Origin: JAHEKD01 sp965215945
Lineage (GTDB): Bacteria > Pseudomonadota > Gammaproteobacteria > Arenicellales > JAHEKD01
Length of the DNA: 59,497 nt
Assembly (NCBI GenBank): GCA_965215945.1
Contig: CBDCFC010000003.1
Location: 1 to 59,497 of the forward strand
Direction of reading: 5' to 3'
The translations under genes were made by a program, and so were the position numbers. The notes under the pieces were generated by a model. That model saw only the letters and a program-made list of their open reading frames with translations, was not told where the DNA came from and did not search any database. This document shows, in pieces, positions 41,008 through 49,414 of this stretch (positions are counted from its first letter, which is position 1; each line of letters starts with the position of its first letter).

Positions 41008-42174
41008 ATGCGAATCAAACTACCCGATGAAAATTCAAGACTTGCCGATTATGAGATGATCGCCAAGCCTGTAGCGACTTTGAAATTGAGTCAGTCTCCA
41101 GTACGGACGGTGTTTTCTGCCGCCCATGTAGTTGCCGACCCGATGGCGGCAAGCGGCGGCAGTGCTCGCGCATCAATTGACTGGGACGCGACAATGGCTT
41201 TCAGGCGGCATTTAACGGGTCTTGGACTGGGTATTGCCGAAGCCATGGATACTGCGCAACGCGGCATGGGGTTGGACTGGCCTAATGCCTTCGAATTAAT
41301 TCGCCGTACCCGTTCTGAATTGCCTGATGCACTGGTGTTCAATGGCGCAGGTACAGATCAGCTCGATCCTAAAGATACCCGCAGCATGGATGATGTTGTG
41401 CATGCGTATATGCAACAAATCGAGGCAATTCAGAAAATCGGTGGGCGTATCATTCTTATGGCCAGCCGGGCATTGGCACAAGCCGCAGACAATCCGGATG
41501 ATTACATCGATGTCTACACCAGCGTATTGGCAAATTGTAATCAGCCGGTCATTTTGCACTGGCTGGGTGAAATGTTTGATCCGCAGCTTAAAGGCTATTG
41601 GGGAACTGATAATTTTGATGACGCCATGCAAATTTGTCTTGGCATCATGGAAGAAAACCGCTCAAAAATTGATGGTATAAAGATTTCTTTGCTGGATAAG
41701 GATAAGGAAATTACCATGCGTCGAAAATTACCTGATGGTGTCAAAATGTATACCGGTGACGATTTTAACTACCCGGAATTGATAGCAGGGGATGAATATG
41801 GATATTCCCATGCCCTTCTGGGGATTTTTGATCCGCTATCTTCTCTGGCGGCACATGCCGTAGAGAAATTGTCAACTGGCGATAAAACAGAATTTCACGC
41901 TGTACTCGATTCCACCATCCCCCTGGCAAGAAAGATTTTTATGGCACCGACACAGTATTATAAAACCGGCGTGGTATTTCTTGCCTGGCTGAACGGATTT
42001 CAAAATCATTTTGTCATGCTTGATGGCGCGCAGTCGATGCGGCCGTTATCCTATTTTACCGAGATTTTTAAGCTGGCAGATCAATGCGGCGCATTAAGAA
42101 ACCCGGAGCTTGCCGTAGAGCGGATGAGCCTGTTGCTGTCCATATACGGTGTTGAAGCTGGCTCCAATGCGTGA
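41008..42174 (+). CDS. DUF993 family protein (DHDPS-like TIM barrel)
   Basis: This 388-residue protein is a clear DUF993 member: RTVFSAAHVVADPMA, IDWDATMAFRRHLTGLGLGIAEAMDTAQRGMGLDW, GGRIILMASRALA, PVILHWLGEMFDPQLKGYWG, and MYTGDDFNYPELI. The family is related to dihydrodipicolinate synthase/N-acetylneuraminate lyase-type aldolases and probably catalyses a lyase or hydratase step through a Lys (DGIKIS is a candidate). It is usually found beside sugar-phosphate-isomerase-like genes, as here. No biochemical function that I can name. It lies between the SDR (3 bases) and the TIM-barrel gene (8-base overlap). Confidence 0.88.
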   Translation: MRIKLPDENSRLADYEMIAKPVATLKLSQSPVRTVFSAAHVVADPMAASGGSARASIDWDATMAFRRHLTGLGLGIAEAMDTAQRGMGLDWPNAFELIRRTRSELPDALVFNGAGTDQLDPKDTRSMDDVVHAYMQQIEAIQKIGGRIILMASRALAQAADNPDDYIDVYTSVLANCNQPVILHWLGEMFDPQLKGYWGTDNFDDAMQICLGIMEENRSKIDGIKISLLDKDKEITMRRKLPDGVKMYTGDDFNYPELIAGDEYGYSHALLGIFDPLSSLAAHAVEKLSTGDKTEFHAVLDSTIPLARKIFMAPTQYYKTGVVFLAWLNGFQNHFVMLDGAQSMRPLSYFTEIFKLADQCGALRNPELAVERMSLLLSIYGVEAGSNA

Positions 42175-43027
42175 TTTTTCCTTAGATCATTCTGCGCTGG
42201 CGCTTAACACCGCGACACTTGGTAGTAATGTCGAAGGTCACGGTGCCCAATGGTCACCAGAGAAGATAATCGAGGAATGCGCTGAACGTGGGTATGGTGC
42301 AATCTCATGGTGGCGCAGAGAGCTTGGTCATCGTGCGCAACAAATCGGTGAAAGGACCCGTGCTGCCGGTCTGGAAGTGTGCGGTTTATGTCGGGCACCG
42401 TTCCTTGTGGGTCCATTGGCAGCAAAAAAAAATGGTGAAATACTCGATGAATTCAAAGCTTCGCTGGAGGCGGCTGCTGCACTTCAAGCTTCTTGTTTGA
42501 CCATTGTTGTAGGGGGTGTGATTGAACAATCACACGGCCTGAGTGAAAGCTTGAAGCGAGTTGAAGAACTCGTGATACAAATACTACCTGTTGCTGAAGC
42601 TCTGAGTGTCAAGCTCGCGCTGGAACCTTTGCATCCGGTATATGGCGGTGATCGCTCCTGCCTGGTGACAGTCAGGGACGCCGTTGATCTGTGTCAGGCC
42701 ATTGACCACCCGCTAGTGACCATAGCTGTTGATGTTTACCATGTCTGGTGGGATTTGAGCCTGGCCGATGAACTCAATCGAGCAGGGGGACAGCGTATAG
42801 CCGGTTATCATATATGCGACTGGTTGCCCTTTACTGAAGATGTGCTGCTTGATCGCGGCATGATGGGAGACGGTGTGGCTGATCTGAAACGCATCAGAGA
42901 AGCAGTTGAGAACACCGGATATAGTGGTTTTTGTGAAGTGGAAATTTTTTCCAAAAATAATTGGTGGAAACGCGATCCGGGCGAAGTATTGGATATTTGT
43001 GTAGAGAGATTTAAAAACATATGCTGA
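42167..43027 (+). CDS. sugar phosphate isomerase/epimerase-type TIM barrel (AP-endonuclease 2 family)
   Basis: The protein has about 286 residues from the ATG at 42167, which overlaps the DUF993 stop (ATGCGTGA); a GTG at 42149 is less likely. Xylose-isomerase-like TIM barrel metal ligands can be placed: Glu in LALEPLHP, Asp and His in VDVYHVWWD, His in GYHICDWLP, Glu in FCEVEIFS. The family includes epimerases, inosose dehydratase and 3-dehydroshikimate dehydratase. Shared operon with DUF993 suggests successive steps on one polyhydroxylated substrate. Confidence 0.88.
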   Translation: MRDFSLDHSALALNTATLGSNVEGHGAQWSPEKIIEECAERGYGAISWWRRELGHRAQQIGERTRAAGLEVCGLCRAPFLVGPLAAKKNGEILDEFKASLEAAAALQASCLTIVVGGVIEQSHGLSESLKRVEELVIQILPVAEALSVKLALEPLHPVYGGDRSCLVTVRDAVDLCQAIDHPLVTIAVDVYHVWWDLSLADELNRAGGQRIAGYHICDWLPFTEDVLLDRGMMGDGVADLKRIREAVENTGYSGFCEVEIFSKNNWWKRDPGEVLDICVERFKNIC

Positions 43028-43051
43028 TTCACTATTATGGATGATTGACTA

Positions 43052-43106
43052 TTGACCTATCTGGTTGGAGCAGCATTAATGCATATAAATAACTAACTGT
43101 TTACTT
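43052..43106 (+). promoter_or_regulatory. promoter and TetR operator, site 4 (TRAP system 3)
   Basis: TTGACC (43052-43057), a 17-base spacer, ATTAAT (43075-43080), then AACTAACTGTTTACTT (43091-43106). The DctP start is 61 bases beyond. Confidence 0.75.
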
Positions 43107-43167
43107 AATTAAATAATTATTATATACTCATTTGTTTCAATCACCAGCAGATATCAGGGAGATTAAA

Positions 43168-44142
43168 ATGTATAAATCACTTCGAAGTTTTGTGTTTTTG
43201 TTATTAGTTGTTTTTGGCTTTTCACCGGCCATATTCGCCTCCGAAATTACAGCAGCCCATGTCAATCCGCCGGGTGAGCCTTCTAATATTGCGTTTGAAG
43301 AACTGGCTAAACGACTCAATGAGGGAACAACTGGAATTGACTTCAAAGTATTTCCTCAGGGCCAGGTGGGCGGGGAAAAAGATGCCATTGAGCAGGTTCA
43401 GATTGGAGCCATTACCATGACCACCGTGTCCACAGCAAATTTGACGGCGTTTGCACCCAGTGCAGGGGTGTTCGATATCCCGTTTTTATTCCGTGATGCG
43501 GACTCTCATCCCTGGGCAGTTGTTGAAGGTCCGGTTGGTGAACAGGTCGCACAGAGCATTGAAAACGAGGCTGGCGTAGAAGTGCTGGGCTGGTGGAGCG
43601 CAGGCATGCGGCATTTGTTTACCAGGGAAAAGCCCGTGACCACGCCTGCAGACTTAAGCGGTCAGAAAATCCGGGTAATCGGTAACCCGGTTTATATCGA
43701 TACATTTAATACGCTTGGTGCGCAATCAACGCCCATGCCTTATGGTGAAGTTTATACTGGTTTAGCAACTGGTGCGATTGACGGGGCCGAGAACGACAGT
43801 TCCGGTTATCGAAATAAAAAATTCTACGAACAGGCGCCAAAGCTCAGTTTGACCGGTCATTTCTTTTTATACAAACCGGTAATCGCCAATCGTGATTTAT
43901 TATCTTCTCTATCAGAAGAGCAGCGGGCGGAATTTGATGCGGTGTTAGCTGAAGTCACAGCCATGCAAAGGCAGTTGTTTGTGGAAACCTTTAAGACAGA
44001 TCTTGAATTTTTGAAAGAGCAGGGTGTTGAGGTCATTGAACCTGATCGTGACGCGTTTATCGCGGCAGCTCAGCCGGTGTTTGATGAATATTCTGAAAAA
44101 TTTGGTAAGGATCTAGTACAACAAATCGTCGATACCCAATAG
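43168..44142 (+). CDS. TRAP solute-binding protein (DctP), system 3
   Basis: The protein has 324 residues from the ATG at 43168, chosen because AGGGAG lies before it and the Sec signal (MYKSLRSFVFLLLVVFGFSP, cleaved after IFA-SE) then starts correctly. DctP features are VFPQGQVGGEKDAIEQVQIGAITM, the Arg-containing SGQKIRVIGNPVYIDTFNTL, and YTGLATGAIDGAEND. It delivers an organic acid to the permease encoded by the next two genes. Control by the TetR operator ties its ligand to the substrate of the CoA-transferase/DUF993 genes. Confidence 0.94.
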   Translation: MYKSLRSFVFLLLVVFGFSPAIFASEITAAHVNPPGEPSNIAFEELAKRLNEGTTGIDFKVFPQGQVGGEKDAIEQVQIGAITMTTVSTANLTAFAPSAGVFDIPFLFRDADSHPWAVVEGPVGEQVAQSIENEAGVEVLGWWSAGMRHLFTREKPVTTPADLSGQKIRVIGNPVYIDTFNTLGAQSTPMPYGEVYTGLATGAIDGAENDSSGYRNKKFYEQAPKLSLTGHFFLYKPVIANRDLLSSLSEEQRAEFDAVLAEVTAMQRQLFVETFKTDLEFLKEQGVEVIEPDRDAFIAAAQPVFDEYSEKFGKDLVQQIVDTQ

Positions 44143-44157
44143 GGTGTGGAGCTGAAA

Positions 44158-44661
44158 ATGGTTAATAGTATTTTGCGCATCGATGACGGCTTGTTCAAAC
44201 TTGAGGGTGTTATTATTTTTGTTTTATTTGTTGCCCTGATTGTCATGTTGACAATTCAGGTTTTGTTCCGGTTTGCGCTGAATCAGCCGTTGGATTTCAC
44301 CGAGGAAATCGCCAGGTTGTTATTCGCCTGGTTGATTTTCATCGGTGGTGCCAGGGCTTTACGGGTCTCACAGCATTTTTTAGTGGACCTGCTATACAAG
44401 GTGTTTCCGGGTGGGTTGCAACGTCTAATCGGTTATCTGATTGATTTTATAACGATCGCTTTCTGTGCAACGCTAGCCTGGGTGGGTTTCAGTGCGTCTA
44501 TCAAGGGAGCCTCACAGATTTTGCCGGTGATGCAGATTTCAGCCTCTACTCATACGCTGGCTTTGCCGGTTGGGTTCGCGCTGATGTTTTTCCACGCGAT
44601 TTGCTTTCCACTTCGGCGCAAGCACATTGGTGATCCAATGGCTGATGCCTACGCTGAATAA
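44158..44661 (+). CDS. TRAP small permease subunit (DctQ), system 3
   Basis: The protein has 167 residues from ATG 44158, with GGAG six bases upstream; a GTG at 44146 is less likely. Four membrane segments and the DctQ motif PLDFTEEIARLLFAWLIFIGGARALR. Works with the DctM gene 15 bases on. Confidence 0.93.
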   Translation: MVNSILRIDDGLFKLEGVIIFVLFVALIVMLTIQVLFRFALNQPLDFTEEIARLLFAWLIFIGGARALRVSQHFLVDLLYKVFPGGLQRLIGYLIDFITIAFCATLAWVGFSASIKGASQILPVMQISASTHTLALPVGFALMFFHAICFPLRRKHIGDPMADAYAE

Positions 44662-44676
44662 AAGGAGGAGTTAATT

Positions 44677-45948
44677 ATGATTACAATGACGTTAATCGCA
44701 ATATTTACGCTGTTGTTATTGCGGGCGCCGATTTTTGTCGCCCTGGGTGCTCCGGCGCTGGGCTATTTGTTTGCCAAAGGTATTCCGCTGGCCTTGGCGC
44801 CGCAGCGAATGCTGGGCACGGTCAATGAGTCGATTTTGCTGGCCGTCCCTATGTTTCTTTTGGCCGGGCGTTTGATGAACCGCTATGGTGCGACCAAGCG
44901 GATTTTTGATTTCGCCGACGCTATTATAGGGTGGATCCGTGGTGGTCTGGGTTATGTATCAGTGGTTGCTTCAATGATTTTTTCGGCCATGTCGGGTTCT
45001 GCGGCAGCCGATGCCGTCGGCGTGGGTACAATTACCGTCAAGGAAATGCGCGAAAGAGGCTATGATCCTAACTTCGCCGCTGCGGTAACACTGGCAACGG
45101 CAACACTGGCACCGACGATACCACCGTCAATCATCATGATTATTTACGGCGCTACTGCCGGTGTTTCGATCGGCAAGATGTTTTTAGGCGGTATATTGCC
45201 AGGCTTGCTGATTGCCAGCTGCATGATGATAATGGTGGCGTACTTGAGTCACAAAAGAAAATACCCTAAAGGTGATCCATTTTCGGTTGCCCGCGTGTGG
45301 AGCACGTTTAAAACGGCTGCCCTGGTAATGGGGACGCCGGTAATTATTATCGGTGGAATTTTTTCGGGAATTTTTACACCTACTGAAGCCAGTGTTTGCG
45401 CGGTGTTGTATGTGATATTCCTCGGTTTGGTATATGGCAAGGTCGATCTTAAAGAGTTTTATGGTGTCGTAGTCGGTACAGGTACGGCGGTAGGCGCTTT
45501 GATGGTTGTGGTTTCGGTTTCTGGTCTTGACGCTTGGGTGATTGCGCGGGAGCAGATCCCTATGTTATTAGCTCAAAACTTGGGTGAGATGTTTGAAAGC
45601 AAAACGGCGATTTTGGTTATAATACTTTTGTTAGGGCTCATTCTCGGATTCTTCATGGATGCAACGCCGGTTATATTAATGTTGGTTCCAGCAATTGCGC
45701 CGTTGGTGCAGGCCTTTGAGATTGACCCTTTACACCTTGGTGTCGTATTTTGTATCGTTTGCGTGATAGGACTGATAACGCCGCCGGTGGGCGTCGCTTT
45801 GTATGGTGTGGCCATGGTTTCCAAGCTTTCGATTGAGAAAGTATTCTGGGCGACCTTACCTTTCTTTGTGGTACTGCTGATCGTGATTGGAATCCTTGTA
45901 GCTGTTCCAGAGATTGTGACTTATCTACCGGGCAAATTCTTAGAATAA
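44677..45948 (+). CDS. TRAP large permease subunit (DctM), system 3
   Basis: This 423-residue protein has about 12 membrane helices and complete DctM motifs: SAMSGSAAADAVGVGTITVKEM, LATATLAPTIPPSIIMIIYG, TPTEASVCAVLY, LITPPVGVALYGV, end PEIVTYLPGKF. Strong ribosome site AAAGGAGGAG. Standard size, unlike system 2. Imports the regulon substrate with Na+. Confidence 0.95.
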   Translation: MITMTLIAIFTLLLLRAPIFVALGAPALGYLFAKGIPLALAPQRMLGTVNESILLAVPMFLLAGRLMNRYGATKRIFDFADAIIGWIRGGLGYVSVVASMIFSAMSGSAAADAVGVGTITVKEMRERGYDPNFAAAVTLATATLAPTIPPSIIMIIYGATAGVSIGKMFLGGILPGLLIASCMMIMVAYLSHKRKYPKGDPFSVARVWSTFKTAALVMGTPVIIIGGIFSGIFTPTEASVCAVLYVIFLGLVYGKVDLKEFYGVVVGTGTAVGALMVVVSVSGLDAWVIAREQIPMLLAQNLGEMFESKTAILVIILLLGLILGFFMDATPVILMLVPAIAPLVQAFEIDPLHLGVVFCIVCVIGLITPPVGVALYGVAMVSKLSIEKVFWATLPFFVVLLIVIGILVAVPEIVTYLPGKFLE

Positions 45949-45960
45949 ACCAGGTCGCTA

Positions 45961-46791
45961 GTGGTTGAATCCATAGGCGAGATTAACGGTCAGACAGATA
46001 TTTATTTTGTCATAGGTGACCCGGTTAAGCAGCTTAAATCTGTTTCCTTGCTTAACCGGGTCCTCTCCGAGTCCGAGCACGATATCAATGCGATTTTTAT
46101 TCCTCTGCAATTTTCATCTAATGATGCTGATCATGTATTTAAGTCATTGCGCAGTTTTAAAAACCTAAGGGGTATTATTGTCACAATTCCACATAAGAAT
46201 AAGCTACTTGAGGTTTGCGATCATTCTAGCCAAAGAGTGAGCCTGATCGGCGCTGCCAACGTAGCCAAAATTGACGAATCCGGGCAATGGTTTTGTGATG
46301 CCTTGGATGGCGTGGGTTATCTTAATGGATTGTTATCGGCAGGGAATAACCCAAAAGGTAAGTCTGTGCAGTTAATCGGTGCCGGCGGAGCGGGTTCGTC
46401 CATCGCCTTTGCACTTGCCGATACGGGTGTGAGGTACATTAATATTTTTGATATAGATAAGGACAAAGCGCGACAACTGGCTAACTCGCTGGCGACTTAT
46501 TGCAGTGAACTGCATATTGAAACTTCAGGTATAAACACATCACAGGTCGATATTATTACCAATGCCAGCCCGGTCGGCATGGGATCAGAATCAGAAATGC
46601 GAATTGACCCGAGTTTGATTTGTAGTCACCACCTTGTTACTGATATGGTGATGATGCCCGAACAAACACCGTTGCTAACAATTGCGGCTGAAAAAGGGTG
46701 CCAAACTGTTACTGGTTTTACGGCACTAAAGGGGCAGGTTAAGGCTATCCTGAAATTTCTCAACATACGATCTGATTTTCAGTCGGCTTGA
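45961..46791 (+). CDS. shikimate dehydrogenase-like protein (AroE paralogue)
   Basis: This 276-residue protein starts at GTG 45961, 12 bases after dctM. AroE fold marks are IGDPVKQLKSVSLLNRVL, IVTIPHKNKL with the catalytic Lys, NVAKIDESGQWFCDALDGVGYLNGL (Asp), and the NADP loop GAGGAGSSIAFALADTG. The shikimate-gripping S-L-S-P-x-x-H-N of true AroE is replaced by LKSVSLLN, so the first Ser and the His are missing. This is a known divergent paralogue group of unclear substrate. In the TRAP operon it is more likely a catabolic dehydrogenase for a polyhydroxy or carbocyclic acid than the biosynthetic enzyme. Confidence 0.88.
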   Translation: MVESIGEINGQTDIYFVIGDPVKQLKSVSLLNRVLSESEHDINAIFIPLQFSSNDADHVFKSLRSFKNLRGIIVTIPHKNKLLEVCDHSSQRVSLIGAANVAKIDESGQWFCDALDGVGYLNGLLSAGNNPKGKSVQLIGAGGAGSSIAFALADTGVRYINIFDIDKDKARQLANSLATYCSELHIETSGINTSQVDIITNASPVGMGSESEMRIDPSLICSHHLVTDMVMMPEQTPLLTIAAEKGCQTVTGFTALKGQVKAILKFLNIRSDFQSA

Positions 46792-46847
46792 AGCGGCAGG
46801 TTAAACTGTTTAATCTAGGGGTTTGATAAATTCTGACTTTTTCTCTA

Positions 46848-47975
46848 ATGCCTGGTGAAGATTTTAAGCAACTGCTCCAACAAGCTTGGTGGGTGGGCGT
46901 TAACGCCGTTAAAGGTGACCATTTAGTAGCTCAGGTACTGACCAGGATAAATGAGCCCGGATTTACTCATGTGCTGGCTGTTGGCAAAGCGGCTGGTTCG
47001 ATGATGCAAGGCGTAATCAGTTGCCAGACCGATGAGTTCAGTGGATTGGTAATCACCAAATATGATCATCTTGATAAAAATCTGAATAACTATTTAAATC
47101 TTGAACTCATTGAATCAGGCCATCCTATCCCCGATGAAAATAGTCTGTACGCGGGTGAGCGAGCAGTTCGATTTGTTGAATCGATAGATGCACGGGGAAG
47201 ACTTCTGGTATTAATCTCGGGAGGGGCTTCGTCGTTGGTCGAACTGCCTGAAGCGGGCAAGCCGCTAGAGGATTTGATCGGCATGAACAATGACCTGATT
47301 GCCAGCGGTAAAACTATCGCACAAATCAACGCTGTTCGTTCTGCTATATCACAGGTTAAAGCAGGAAAATTACTTGATCGGTGTGTCTGTCAATCTGTCA
47401 CGGTGCTGGCCATATCAGATGTTCGCGGTGATGATATCAATATTATCGGTTCAGGAATTGGGGCTTGTAGTCTACCTAACTCACAATCGCTGGTTATTGG
47501 AACGAATACTGTTGCCAGAGATTCCATTGCCACTTTTTTTGAGCGACAAGGTACACCAGTACACGTTAACGAAGAGAGCCTTTACGGTGATCTTTACCAA
47601 TTGGCTGAACGCGTTGCAAAATCTGTTATGGCTGGCCAGCCCGGTGTTTACCTTTATGGTGGTGAGCCGGTGATTGAATTGCCACCGGCACCAGGTACGG
47701 GGGGACGTAATCAAAGCCTGGCACTGGCGATGGCTAAGCATATTCAAAATCAATCGGGTATTGTTGTGCTGGTTGCCGGCACCGATGGAACAGATGGCCC
47801 TACCCACGCTGCTGGAGGAATTATTGATGGTCAAACATTCAGCAAGGCTGAAGGTGCAGAAAAAGCATTATTACAAGCTGACGCAGGCACGTATTTAGAA
47901 GGAGTCGGTGAATTATTTGTGTCAGGCCCAACTGGCACAAACGTTATGGATATTCTTTTGGCAGTAAAGCAATAG
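46848..47975 (+). CDS. glycerate 2-kinase-like protein (DUF4147/MOFRL)
   Basis: This 375-residue protein has the DUF4147 domain (HVLAVGKAAGSMMQG, LVLISGGASSLVELP, KTIAQINAVRSAISQVKAGKL with the catalytic Lys/Arg pair) and the C-terminal MOFRL domain (GTGGRNQSLALAMAKHI, AGTDGTDGPTHAAGGIIDG). It is about 40 residues shorter than usual. Relatives phosphorylate D-glycerate to 2-phosphoglycerate, and were once annotated as hydroxypyruvate reductase (TtuD). It could channel a three-carbon fragment of the regulon substrate into glycolysis. Start at ATG 46848 with a weak ribosome site. Confidence 0.9.
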   Translation: MPGEDFKQLLQQAWWVGVNAVKGDHLVAQVLTRINEPGFTHVLAVGKAAGSMMQGVISCQTDEFSGLVITKYDHLDKNLNNYLNLELIESGHPIPDENSLYAGERAVRFVESIDARGRLLVLISGGASSLVELPEAGKPLEDLIGMNNDLIASGKTIAQINAVRSAISQVKAGKLLDRCVCQSVTVLAISDVRGDDINIIGSGIGACSLPNSQSLVIGTNTVARDSIATFFERQGTPVHVNEESLYGDLYQLAERVAKSVMAGQPGVYLYGGEPVIELPPAPGTGGRNQSLALAMAKHIQNQSGIVVLVAGTDGTDGPTHAAGGIIDGQTFSKAEGAEKALLQADAGTYLEGVGELFVSGPTGTNVMDILLAVKQ

Positions 47976-48139
47976 GACTCATATGAGGCAAGTACTGTAT
48001 TGAAAGGTAACTCTTAAATCCTTTTTATTTTCTCGTATTGGCACAGATTATTGTTGATCTAAATAATTTGGCCGCAAGAAGCCCAGTTTAAGTATTTTTT
48101 CAGATGCTTTTGCTGCATTAAAAGTATTAGAATTACCCT

Positions 48140-49309
48140 ATGACATTATCCTCGTCAAAGCGTATTCAATCTGTTCAAGATCCGATCATTCCGATTGTTG
48201 GCCAGTGGATTCGTGAGAACCCCGGAACGGTTTCTTTGGGTCAGGGAGTTGTCTGGTATGGTCCCCCGGAGCAGATTGCTAGAGGAATAGATAAGTTTAA
48301 TGGAGATTCCGGCAATCATATTTATAAAGCGGTTCACGGAATTCCGAGTTTGCTGGATGTTATCGAGTCTAAACTTAAAACTGATAACGACATCCATATC
48401 AATGATAATCAACGGATAGTAGTTACGGCCGGCGGCAATCTGGCGTTTTCCAATGCGGTATTGGCGATTGCCGATCCGGGCGATGAGTTTATTCTCTCGG
48501 TGCCTTTTTATTTTAATCATGAAATGGCGATCACCATGGCGAATTGCAAACCGGTATTAGTTCCAACGGACGATGAATATCAACTTGATCCGGACGCCAT
48601 CGCGGCTGCTATAACCCCAAAAACCAAAGCGGTAGTGACGGTTTCACCGGGCAATCCAACCGGTGTTGTTTTAAGTAATGAAAGCTTGATAGCTTTGAAC
48701 CAGATTTGTAAAGAAAAGGGGATTTATCATATCCACGATGAAGCCTATGAGTATTTTCATTATGGTGACTCGGTGCAATTTTCACCTGCATCAATTTCAG
48801 ATAGTGAAGCGCATACGATATCACTTTATTCATTGTCAAAATCCTATGGTTTTGCCAGTTGGCGGATTGGTTATATGGTCATTCCGCAACAGTTGTTTGA
48901 TCCGATTTTAAAAATTCAGGATACACAGCTTATTTGCCCGGCGGTGATTTCGCAGTTTGCAGCAATTGAGGCGATGCGGACAGGCAAGTCCTGGTGTCAA
49001 CAACAACAAATTCCGATTCGCCAGTCACGAGAGATTGTGGTTTCAGCTTTGGATGAAATTTCACAGGTTTGTAGTTATCCCAAGTCAGATGGTGCGTTTT
49101 ATTTTTATCTGAAAATCAAAACGGATATTTCTTCGCTTGATTTATCTGAAAAACTGATCCGGGAGCATAACGTGGCAGCCATTCCAGGTGTCACCTTTGG
49201 CTCAAAAGATGGCACTTATCTTCGTATTGCCTATGGATCGATGAGGCCTGAGAAAGCCCATGAAGGAATTAATAGATTTGTCGAGGGACTTGTATCAGTC
49301 GTATCCTGA
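48140..49309 (+). CDS. PLP-dependent class I/II aminotransferase
   Basis: This 389-residue fold-type I enzyme has GxxN at GGNLAF (98-103), GNPTG at 171-175, Asp200 in HDEAYEYF, and the PLP Lys234 in SLSKSYGFASWRIGY. The carboxylate-binding Arg is in YLRIAYG near the end. Belongs to the broad aspartate/aromatic/valine-pyruvate-type group. It lies 164 bases after the glycerate kinase without an obvious operator, so membership of the regulon is uncertain. Confidence 0.92.
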   Translation: MTLSSSKRIQSVQDPIIPIVGQWIRENPGTVSLGQGVVWYGPPEQIARGIDKFNGDSGNHIYKAVHGIPSLLDVIESKLKTDNDIHINDNQRIVVTAGGNLAFSNAVLAIADPGDEFILSVPFYFNHEMAITMANCKPVLVPTDDEYQLDPDAIAAAITPKTKAVVTVSPGNPTGVVLSNESLIALNQICKEKGIYHIHDEAYEYFHYGDSVQFSPASISDSEAHTISLYSLSKSYGFASWRIGYMVIPQQLFDPILKIQDTQLICPAVISQFAAIEAMRTGKSWCQQQQIPIRQSREIVVSALDEISQVCSYPKSDGAFYFYLKIKTDISSLDLSEKLIREHNVAAIPGVTFGSKDGTYLRIAYGSMRPEKAHEGINRFVEGLVSVVS

Positions 49310-49414
49310 TAAATTGGTGTTGATAAAGACTTGGTGTTTAGGCGCAATAACCTTAGCTGAAATGTTATCGCAAATTTCATGACATAAAATGATATAATAT
49401 AATGTCTTGACAAG

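Noticed and set aside
49373..49410. GACAT...ATGTC inverted arms before the membrane protein gene
   Set aside because: Five-base arms 16 bases apart in very AT-rich sequence; too weak to call an operator.
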